From NCBI GenBank assembly GCA_003566875.1, contig PXBQ01000299.1:1-8482 (forward strand): 8,482 bases of DNA, read 5' to 3'. Both the position numbers and the translations under genes were made by a program. The notes under the pieces are model-generated. The model made no database searches. It was not told the origin of the DNA and was given only the letters and a program-made list of their open reading frames with translations. This document shows, piece by piece, positions 1 to 5,715 of this stretch; the first letter of the stretch is position 1, and each line of letters begins with the position of its first letter. This DNA is from Spirochaetaceae bacterium (GTDB taxonomy: Bacteria; Spirochaetota; Spirochaetia; DSM-27196; PXBQ01).

Positions 1-336
1 AACGGTCTTGCAATCGATACACATCAAGGCGTACGGAATCGCAAGCAGTCGTTCTTCGGGAATTTTCTTGCCGCACTTCATGCAGAGACCGTACTTTTCG
101 TTCTCGACTCGCGACAGTGCCGCGTCGATCAACCGGAGGCGTTTCACCTCCTGCGCCCCAATCGCCTCGATCGTGCGCCGGTCGATATCGTCGGCAGCTA
201 TATCGACAAGATCCTTGGGGTTGATTCCCTCGACGATCTCTTGGAACTCGGTGTTCTCCGCGATAAGATTGTCGATGATACTCTTTTTCAGCTCGATCAA
301 AGCGGTCTTCATTCTCTCGGTAAACTCTCTATCCAT
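1..336 (-). CDS. DksA/TraR-family C4 zinc-finger protein (3' end outside window)
   Basis: The minus strand reads as an open frame of 112 codons from an ATG at 336 to the window edge, so the C-terminus is missing. The visible protein has a helical N-terminal part followed by a zinc finger with Cys85, Cys88, Cys106 and Cys109 (CMKC...CIDC, 17 residues between the pairs). That spacing is the same as in E. coli DksA. Family members bind the RNA polymerase secondary channel, usually with ppGpp, to adjust transcription at stress- and growth-controlled promoters. The coiled-coil tip appears as DDIDRR (49-54), keeping the two aspartates of the DxxDxA motif but not its alanine. The stretch from tip to first cysteine is seven residues shorter than in E. 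coli DksA. The start is supported by GGAGG eight bases upstream. The gene is divergent from infA. The family call is firm; whether it is a true DksA or a shorter TraR/DksA relative is open. Confidence 0.88.
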   Translation of the reverse strand, partial: MDREFTERMKTALIELKKSIIDNLIAENTEFQEIVEGINPKDLVDIAADDIDRRTIEAIGAQEVKRLRLIDAALSRVENEKYGLCMKCGKKIPEERLLAIPYALMCIDCKTV

Positions 337-368
337 TCGGCAAACCTCCGCCACGAATTAAAGCAGAC

Positions 369-396
369 ACTGTACGGATAAACAGACAAGTGTCAA
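369..396 (-). promoter_or_regulatory. Candidate sigma-70 promoter of the DksA-like gene
   Basis: On the minus strand a perfect TTGACA (-35, 391-396) is followed after 16 bases by TACAGT (-10, 369-374, 4 of 6 matches to TATAAT). Transcription would begin near 362, giving a leader of about 25 bases before the ATG at 336, just enough for the GGAGG ribosome site. This is a motif match only. Confidence 0.5.
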
Positions 397-489
397 GTAA
401 CAAGCCACGTGTGCCGTCCAATTATTCGGCGCCGCCACGACGTTTGGGACAGAAGAATCATCTGCCTGACGCTACACCGGTTCGCTGAG

Positions 490-522
490 TTGACAGGCTG
501 TACGCGGTTCGACTAATATAAT
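490..522 (+). promoter_or_regulatory. Candidate sigma-70 promoter of infA
   Basis: A perfect TTGACA lies at 490-495. Two -10 candidates follow: TAATAT at 514-519 (18-base spacer, 4 of 6 matches) and a perfect TATAAT at 517-522 (21-base spacer, longer than usual). Either would start transcription about 60 bases before the infA GTG at 588. The AT-rich stretch 514-534 contrasts with the GC-rich surroundings. Motif match only; the true -10 is unresolved. Confidence 0.5.
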
Positions 523-587
523 AAGAATATTTTTGGTCGACCATTCCCGGTACATGAACGCCGAAAACGAGCGAAAAAGGAGAATAC

Positions 588-806
588 GTGGCGAAAGAAG
601 AAGCCATTGAAGTTGAAGGAATAGTCAAGGAATCGCTACCGAACACGATGTTTCGTGTTGAACTCAAGAATGGGCATTTGATCCTGACACACCTCTCGGG
701 AAAGATGCGGAAGCACTACATTCGCATCGTGCCCGGAGACAAAGTCAAGGTAGCTCTCTCGCCATACGATCTCACCCGTGGCCGCATCATCTACCGCGAA
801 CGATAA
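588..806 (+). CDS. infA: Translation initiation factor IF-1
   Basis: The 72-residue product has the exact usual length of bacterial IF-1 and matches it nearly end to end: NTMFRVELKNGH (19-30), SGKMRKHYIRIVPGDKV (37-53) and SPYDLTRGRI (58-67) are hallmark stretches of its single S1-like OB fold. IF-1 binds the A site of the 30S subunit and works with IF-2 and IF-3 during initiation. The start is a GTG with AAGGAG at 577-582, five bases upstream. It is the only plus-strand gene here, divergent from the DksA-like gene and convergent with the smr-like gene, whose last codons it overlaps by 16 bases. It should be a highly expressed essential housekeeping gene. Confidence 0.98.
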   Translation: MAKEEAIEVEGIVKESLPNTMFRVELKNGHLILTHLSGKMRKHYIRIVPGDKVKVALSPYDLTRGRIIYRER

Positions 807-1216
807 TTTTTGAAGTCCCCCGGGGGTTTTGTCCGCTTCACCCTCACCCACGTCGCACCGGTTCCGCCTTCGTCGCGACCGGGCGTGCCTGTCTCGCCCG
901 CGCACGGATGCCGTTCGAGTATTCGCCGAACAGCGTCGCGCAATACGCCTCCACTGTCGGAGTGGTTACCCTTACCGTGAATCACCAACACCTTCTTCAT
1001 TCCCGCGCTCGCGCATCGGCGGAGAAATCGGTCGATCATCAGCTCGCTCTCGGTTACCGTCAGACCGTGAAGATCAAGAATGTCGTCGGTCGGCAGGCGC
1101 TTGAGCGCGACCCGCGGTTCGTGCGGAGAGGCAACGCTCTCTTCTTTTCCCTCGGGAGGGTTATGCCGGAGGTACTCCTCCATGAACTCGAAAAAACTCG
1201 TGTCGCCTGGCTTCAT
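791..1216 (-). CDS. Stand-alone Smr-domain protein (MutS2 C-terminal type)
   Basis: The 141-residue protein carries a C-terminal Smr domain: LDLHGL at 47-52, HGKG at 80-83, and the GG-x-GA-x-WV closing motif at 117-124. Smr domains, found in MutS2 and as small separate proteins, bind nucleic acid and many have endonuclease activity on DNA or RNA; LDLHGL and HGKG mark the active-site and substrate-binding region. No MutS-like part is present. The first 40 residues are a short acidic lead (FFEFMEEY, then a low-complexity linker). I chose ATG 1216 because it overlaps the batD stop in an ATGA and has AAGGA just upstream; the frame is open back to 1348 and an ATG at 1258 would lie inside batD. It is the last gene of the Bat operon, and its stop lies inside the convergent infA. 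Domain call is strong; the substrate is unknown and no link with Bat function is established. Confidence 0.9.
   Translation of the reverse strand: MKPGDTSFFEFMEEYLRHNPPEGKEESVASPHEPRVALKRLPTDDILDLHGLTVTESELMIDRFLRRCASAGMKKVLVIHGKGNHSDSGGVLRDAVRRILERHPCAGETGTPGRDEGGTGATWVRVKRTKPPGDFKNYRSR
811..840. terminator. Weak GC palindrome between infA and the smr-like gene, doubtful terminator
   Basis: CCCCCGGGGG (817-826) is followed by TTTT (827-830) just after the infA stop, and TGAAG (811-815) can pair with CTTCA (836-840). The central palindrome has no natural loop, so only about three G-C pairs would form. It also lies within the coding end of the opposite-strand smr-like gene. It is the best terminator candidate for infA but a poor one. 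Confidence 0.2.
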
Positions 1217-3168
1217 CTTTTCCTTCGATTGGTCAGAACCGATGCGGACTCTACCCATCCGGAGATGCCGTAACCGGTCCGTATCAAGAAAAACTGCTCG
1301 TGTTCGGAATCGATCGTCACGGCGGTTCCGGCCGGCAGCGAGTGCCACAACTCCGTGTCGTCCGCAGGTACACGTTTGAGTTCAAGATCGGATTCCGCGA
1401 CGACCGCGATGTCCGATCGAACCAGCCGCGCACCAAACGGAACCAGACCCGCTGCGCCGATCGCCACGGTAAGAAAGAAAACGCCGGCCGCGACATACCC
1501 CCCCCGCGTCCTATGAATCGCGGCAACACAAAAAACACACGCTATCGTAAACGCGATCGCGAGCAGCAAGACCGAGTAGTCCGGGTGCACAAAGGACCGA
1601 ATCTCCACTTGCCGCTCCAGACCAACGTACGACTCGACCGTCGACAGCGCGCGTCGTGCGTCGCCAAAGTGTGGATTCGCCGTAAGCGCCCGCCGCAGAG
1701 AGTACACCGCTTCGGCGGTATCTCCGAGCGAGAACGCCGCAACCCCACGGTTGTACCAGACGCCGACGATGTCCGGTGATTCGCGGACGATCTCGTCGTA
1801 AACCCGGAATGATTGCTCTATCTCATCCGCGGACCACAAGATATACGCGGAATTCAAGGCCGAGTCGTCGAGCTCGGGGGCGCCGAGAGCGAGGAAAAAG
1901 ACAGCGAGTGAGAAAATCCCCGCGCGTTTTCGCCGCGATCGCACAAAGAGCGCTACAAACACCGCCACAGCCCCCGGAAGCAGGAAAAGGTACGTAACCG
2001 GCCTCCGGTATACGTTCAACGGTTGAACAGCCTTAACGCCTTCAGCGTCGAGCACGTGTAGCGTCTCGGGTGCGGCGCTTTCAGACAAGGTCCCGGCGCC
2101 CGATACCGAGACGGTGAACGATCGGCTGGGGATTGTGCGCACGACTCCAGTCGCTCGTTCGACGTATGAAAACGATTCGACGCGAACCGTGTATTCACCG
2201 CCGCGCGTCGGCGTAACCCGGTAGGTCTTTTGTCGTGATCCCGCGTACCCGGCCTCGTTTGGTGAAAACCGGGAGACGTCGCCGGCCTCGGTGACGATTG
2301 TTCCGTCGGCTTCGATTCCCGGCATGCGGAGAAACTCGAGGTTTCCGGTTCCTTCGACGGTGAGAGTCACGACGCTCGATTCACCTTCGACCAATTCCGT
2401 GGTGTCGATCATCGCGGAGTACAAGAAATTCCCGACGGCGCCGGTTCCGCGAACGGTTTCGGGAAGCGCTTGAACCGCAATGGTTATCGCGGGGGCGGTC
2501 CTCGTGTACCCGGCGCTCCGCACCTGTGCCGCCGGCACCGTCACGTTCCCGGCCTGCGACGGGGTGAAAAGGAACGCCGCGATCGGCACGTCGAGTAGCT
2601 CAAACTCGCCGATGGTCTGCGACCGAATCGTTCCGATCCCTTGGACCTCCTGAAAAAGGCCCGAGGAAGGCGGGGTCACTGTGATGGTATCGGGAAAGAG
2701 AAACGACCGTGTATCTCGCATCTCGAGAAAAAGCGAAATCGTCTGCCCTTCAAAAGGACTGTAGTCGGCGGCGCGCCACGCGGCGTCGAACGGAACGCGG
2801 GTCGGATCGTTCCGCTCGGACACCTCCACAACAAACGGTTCCGTCCGGACGATCTGTTCCGATGTCACGATTTCAACGGACGGGAAAACTGCCCGACCGG
2901 GTTCCCTGCCCGAGTAGGCAAACGCGATCCTGACCGACCCAGCCTGGACGGAAATGTCGGGGCCGGCCAGGTACGTCAGAACTCTCGGGGTATCTACAGA
3001 ACCGACTCGAATATCATCGGGTGACAGACCCTCGACAAAAACCTCGATCGAAAGTCGTGCACCTTGAGCGATCCGTCGATTCGAAACGCGCATCTCGGGT
3101 TCGAACGCGTAAGCGCTCGGGAAAGCGATTAGGACCAGTGCGACGAATGCAGCGGTTCGGCCTACCAA
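1213..3168 (-). CDS. batD: BatD with C-terminal TPR, TM and SH3-like extension (BatD-BatE-like fusion)
   Basis: The 651-residue envelope protein begins with a signal peptide (1-21, cut after SAYA). It continues as a long beta-rich periplasmic region of BatD/oxygen-tolerance type (about 22-385) with repeated Ig-like strands, then TM segments at about 392-409 and 417-430. The rest is unlike plain BatD: a periplasmic TPR region (about 436-510, including VWYNRGVAAFSLGDTAEAV), two further TM segments (532-551, 557-577) and a bacterial SH3-like tail (585-645, ending ISGWVESASVL). TPR plus SH3 is the BatE layout of Bacteroidetes, so I read this as a BatD-BatE fusion. The start is taken as TTG 3168, because GGAGG sits six bases before it and it overlaps the batC stop by 7 bases; the ATG at 3213 would add a charged 15-residue lead inside batC. 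The gene ends in an ATGA overlap with the smr-like gene. Its role is presumably assembly or scaffolding of the BatA/BatB complex. Confidence 0.88.
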   Translation of the reverse strand: MVGRTAAFVALVLIAFPSAYAFEPEMRVSNRRIAQGARLSIEVFVEGLSPDDIRVGSVDTPRVLTYLAGPDISVQAGSVRIAFAYSGREPGRAVFPSVEIVTSEQIVRTEPFVVEVSERNDPTRVPFDAAWRAADYSPFEGQTISLFLEMRDTRSFLFPDTITVTPPSSGLFQEVQGIGTIRSQTIGEFELLDVPIAAFLFTPSQAGNVTVPAAQVRSAGYTRTAPAITIAVQALPETVRGTGAVGNFLYSAMIDTTELVEGESSVVTLTVEGTGNLEFLRMPGIEADGTIVTEAGDVSRFSPNEAGYAGSRQKTYRVTPTRGGEYTVRVESFSYVERATGVVRTIPSRSFTVSVSGAGTLSESAAPETLHVLDAEGVKAVQPLNVYRRPVTYLFLLPGAVAVFVALFVRSRRKRAGIFSLAVFFLALGAPELDDSALNSAYILWSADEIEQSFRVYDEIVRESPDIVGVWYNRGVAAFSLGDTAEAVYSLRRALTANPHFGDARRALSTVESYVGLERQVEIRSFVHPDYSVLLLAIAFTIACVFCVAAIHRTRGGYVAAGVFFLTVAIGAAGLVPFGARLVRSDIAVVAESDLELKRVPADDTELWHSLPAGTAVTIDSEHEQFFLIRTGYGISGWVESASVLTNRRKR

Positions 3169-3746
3169 TCGTTTCCTCCAACGGGCTCCTCGATCGCATC
3201 GGTCGCAATCCATTGCCGTCCCTCCCTCCTGCGCATGTACTCCAAAATACGCGCCGCCTCTTCACCCGATACCTCGGGACGCGCCTGCGTCTCAGTCGGT
3301 CGAACGGCCTGCGCCTGTTCGCCCGCGGTCATGCGCTGAAAAGCGAGTTCGACGTTGATTTTCGCGTCGAGATCCTGCGGCGCAAGCCGCAAAGCGCGAC
3401 GAAACTCGGCGTACGCATCTGCGTATCGTCCCATCTCAAAAAACAAAACACCACGGTTGAACGATACGCCGAACTGGATCTGAATGTCGTCGAATTCCGC
3501 GATATCGTCCCATGTCCGAAGCGCGGCTTCGGTCTCTCCGAGCGCATGGTACACGTTCCCGAGGTTGTAAAGAATCCACTGCGTCGAGTGTTCCTGATCG
3601 AGCGCTTCGAGATACCGAACAATTGCCGCTTGGTACTCTCCCCTGCTGAACGAGTAATTCCCGCGGAGTACGCTCCAGTACGGCTCGACTACCCCACAGC
3701 TCGAAAAAACAAGACTCGTCGTGAGGATCAGAATATATTTCGCCAT
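3162..3746 (-). CDS. batC: BatC-like TPR lipoprotein
   Basis: The 194-residue protein starts with a lipoprotein signal peptide: MAKY, a hydrophobic stretch, and the lipobox FSSC with Cys17 as the predicted lipidated residue. About three tetratricopeptide repeats follow (roughly 22-54, 57-90 and 93-125), with typical signatures such as LGNVYHALGETEAAL and FNRGVLFFEMGRYADA. A Gln/Pro-containing linker (141-160) and a charged helix (EEAARILEYMRRREGRQW, 162-179) end the protein; the helix resembles the closing helix of other BatB/BatC TPR proteins. TPRs bind other proteins, so an extracytoplasmic membrane-tethered scaffold for the Bat complex is likely. The ATG at 3746 overlaps the end of batB by 19 bases; its ribosome site is weak (GAGAG seven bases upstream), suggesting coupled translation. 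It also overlaps batD by 7 bases. The family role is inferred from TPRs, the lipobox and position. Confidence 0.85.
   Translation of the reverse strand: MAKYILILTTSLVFSSCGVVEPYWSVLRGNYSFSRGEYQAAIVRYLEALDQEHSTQWILYNLGNVYHALGETEAALRTWDDIAEFDDIQIQFGVSFNRGVLFFEMGRYADAYAEFRRALRLAPQDLDAKINVELAFQRMTAGEQAQAVRPTETQARPEVSGEEAARILEYMRRREGRQWIATDAIEEPVGGNDW
3175..3179 (-). promoter_or_regulatory. Shine-Dalgarno site deciding the batD TTG start
   Basis: GGAGG on the minus strand, six bases before TTG 3168 and inside the last codons of batC. It favours the TTG start over the in-frame ATG at 3213, for which I see no comparable site, and implies coupling to batC translation. Confidence 0.6.
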
Positions 3747-4717
3747 CGTACAGCTCTCACTCCCATCGCGACCATCAGCGACACCAATGCGATTACAAGG
3801 AACAATCGATACCGTCCTACTGGAGCCAATCGAAAACCCTCACTCACGCGCCTACCGTACATCGACCTTATCTCACCGATTATCCGCGCGAACGCGTCGG
3901 TGTCACCGACCGGAATGTACGTCGCACCGGTCAGCTCGGCGATCCGCCTGAGTAAGTCACGCTCAAGGCGAGAGATAACGACATCGTCCGATGCGTCGCG
4001 AAGAAGCTCCCCACTCGGCAAACGAACCGTCGACCCGTCGAGCGTCCCGATTCCTATCGTGAAAATCGGGACCCCGCGCTCGGCCGCTGTCGTTGCCGCA
4101 CCGAACGGCGTTCCGTGCAGGTTTTCGCCGTCGGACAAAACGATGATCGCCCGATGCCGGTCGGTCCCCGCGGGAAACGCCGCGAGCCCCTCGGCGATGC
4201 CGACTCCGATGTCGGTTCCCGGCGCGGCGATGATCGTCGGGGCCAATGCCCCAAGAACCGAATCAACCGCCAACGTATCCGGAGTCATCGGAATCAGCCT
4301 TAAGGCAGTCCCCTTGAACGCGACCAAAGCAAACCGAGACTCCGGGAACTCTTGGATTACGCCCCGGATCACGTCGCGTGCACGGTCGAGACGACTCGGC
4401 CGGATGTCGTCGGCAAGCATACTCCACGATACGTCGACCACGAAAGCGACGTCGAGGCCGCTGCGATCCTCTTCAACGGGCGCGGTGCCCCACGCGAACT
4501 CGGCGATCGCAAAAATCCCCGCAGCGAGCGCCAACAGGAATAGCAACGAAGAAAAAAACCACTTCACGACAAGAACGTTCGCGACATCGATCTTGCGCCA
4601 CATTCCCGTGACGAGTTCGATCTCTTCGCGGTGACGAACGAACTGTGCAAATAACACGCCGGCGACAGGTATTAGCGCGAGCAGAAGCCACAAGACCGCG
4701 GGGTACGCCGGGCTCAT
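3728..4717 (-). CDS. batB: BatB, membrane-anchored VWA-domain protein
   Basis: The 329-residue protein has TM segments at about 6-26 and 55-76, a VWA domain (about 86-285) and a C-terminal TM helix (304-322). The metal-ion-dependent adhesion site is complete: DVSWS (Asp95, Ser97, Ser99), Thr168 in APGTDIG and Asp196 in LSDGEN. DDIRPSRLDRAR after the first motif is typical of the BatA/BatB group. In this family the VWA domain is held at the membrane and binds partner proteins through the metal. Borrelia BB0172 is, as I recall, a VWA protein at a comparable operon position. The start at ATG 4717 overlaps the batA stop in an ATGA and is preceded by GGGGAG at five bases; the longer frame reaching back to 4933 lies inside batA and is Arg-rich nonsense. 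The batA/batB labels follow gene order; the two paralogues could be named the other way. Confidence 0.92.
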   Translation of the reverse strand: MSPAYPAVLWLLLALIPVAGVLFAQFVRHREEIELVTGMWRKIDVANVLVVKWFFSSLLFLLALAAGIFAIAEFAWGTAPVEEDRSGLDVAFVVDVSWSMLADDIRPSRLDRARDVIRGVIQEFPESRFALVAFKGTALRLIPMTPDTLAVDSVLGALAPTIIAAPGTDIGVGIAEGLAAFPAGTDRHRAIIVLSDGENLHGTPFGAATTAAERGVPIFTIGIGTLDGSTVRLPSGELLRDASDDVVISRLERDLLRRIAELTGATYIPVGDTDAFARIIGEIRSMYGRRVSEGFRLAPVGRYRLFLVIALVSLMVAMGVRAVRWRNIF

Positions 4718-5715
4718 ACGATCTCCCCGAGCGCGATCTTTCTCACGACAAACTCGGCAAAAATCAGGCAGAGTCCGACGATTATGAGAATACGGTGCCG
4801 CGGTCGCGTGTGAACCTGCACGCGTGAACGACGTTCGATGGTTTCGAGCGAATCGATCGCATGCAGGATCGCGTCGAGACTGCCACCACTCGCGGCGTGA
4901 AAATAGACTCCGCCGGTCGCCTCGGCGATCCATCTCAACTGCGATTCGTTGAACGATTCAGTGATCCGCCCGCGGTAGGTTTGCCCCGTGTTCGGATTCG
5001 TGAACTCAAGTGCAATCTCGCCCTCTGTACCGATTCCGATCGTATAAACACGGACTCCCAAATTTGCCGCGACGCGTGTAGCTGTCTCGGGAAGGATTTC
5101 ACCCGCGTTATTGACGCCGTCGGTGAGCAGGATAATAACACTCTCACCGCCGTCCGCTGCATCGAGGTGTAGAGTTGCTAGCGCGATTCCCATTCCGATC
5201 GCCGTACCGTCGCCGAGTTGCATGATCTGAATCGTGTCGAGGGCCTGCAAAACGGTTCGGTAATCGAGCGTCAACGGTGCGCGAAGAGCCGCTTCGCGAG
5301 CAAACGAGACGATCCCGACGGGATCGTTCTCGCGTCGCGCGATGAATCGCCGAATCGTCTCACGCGCGGACTCAAACCGGTTGATCGGTCCGACGTCCTC
5401 CGCTCCCATCGTCGGCGACTCGTCGAGCACGAACATTATGTTCACCCCGGGTGTGAGGTACACCCGTTCGCGGTGCACCGAGACGGGGCCGGCGAGCGCA
5501 ACGATCCAGAGAACCACGCCGACCCAGTACGCGACGATCGCACAGACGTACACGACGTACCGAGCCAAAAACGGCGGTGAAAACCCGCCTGAATTCCAAA
5601 TTTCAAACGGAACGGTAATCTTTCCTCCGCGGTTTCGTCGGAAATGGCGAAAATACGCGAGCGCGGGAACGAGAATAAGCAGCAGCAGATACGCCGGTTG
5701 TTCAAACACCCACAC
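4714..5715 (-). CDS. batA: BatA, membrane-anchored VWA-domain protein with variant MIDAS
   Basis: The 333-residue protein opens with the usual BatA lead (MWVFEQPAYLLLLILVPALA), has TM segments at about 7-23 and 54-76, a VWA domain (about 91-290) and a C-terminal hydrophobic helix (308-323). MIDAS residues are Asp98, Ser100 and Thr102 (DESPT in place of DxSxS), Thr171 in GDGTAIG and Asp199 in LTDGVNN. Thr for the second Ser keeps a hydroxyl, but the motif is unusual. BatA is thought to act with BatB and the MoxR ATPase in envelope homeostasis. The GTG at 5715 is chosen because AGGAGG lies six bases upstream and the protein then begins exactly at the conserved lead; an in-frame GTG at 5736 would add seven residues (MSARRPN) with no good ribosome site. 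It overlaps the preceding gene by 14 bases and batB by 4. Confidence 0.92.
   Translation of the reverse strand: MWVFEQPAYLLLLILVPALAYFRHFRRNRGGKITVPFEIWNSGGFSPPFLARYVVYVCAIVAYWVGVVLWIVALAGPVSVHRERVYLTPGVNIMFVLDESPTMGAEDVGPINRFESARETIRRFIARRENDPVGIVSFAREAALRAPLTLDYRTVLQALDTIQIMQLGDGTAIGMGIALATLHLDAADGGESVIILLTDGVNNAGEILPETATRVAANLGVRVYTIGIGTEGEIALEFTNPNTGQTYRGRITESFNESQLRWIAEATGGVYFHAASGGSLDAILHAIDSLETIERRSRVQVHTRPRHRILIIVGLCLIFAEFVVRKIALGEIV

Noticed and set aside
8..361. 117-codon plus-strand open frame at the left edge
   Set aside because: It is the complement of the DksA-like gene, whose zinc finger, ribosome site and promoter are all convincing on the minus strand.
554..610. Short upstream reading frame (18 codons) overlapping the infA start
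   Set aside because: It starts at an ATG in the infA leader but has no good Shine-Dalgarno sequence, and its basic translation looks like chance. Kept only as a remote possibility for leader control.
817..830. CCCCCGGGGG plus TTTT as a strong intrinsic terminator
   Set aside because: There is no proper loop, only about three stem pairs are possible, and the bases are codons of the opposite gene. Listed only as a weak candidate.
1216..1348. Longer N-terminus for the Smr protein, up to 44 extra residues
   Set aside because: The extra codons are batD sequence read in another frame. The ATGA overlap and ribosome site at 1216 fit the pattern of the other junctions.
3021..4634. 537-codon open frame on the plus strand across batB and batC
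   Set aside because: It runs antisense across gene boundaries and has a repetitive Arg/Ser/Thr-rich composition with no recognisable domain. The minus-strand genes here seldom use TTA, CTA or TCA codons, so antisense stops are scarce and long shadows arise.
4717..4933. 72-residue N-terminal extension of BatB
   Set aside because: It lies wholly inside batA, is Arg-rich and lacks family features. The ATG at 4717 begins right at the BatB membrane lead, with a good ribosome site.
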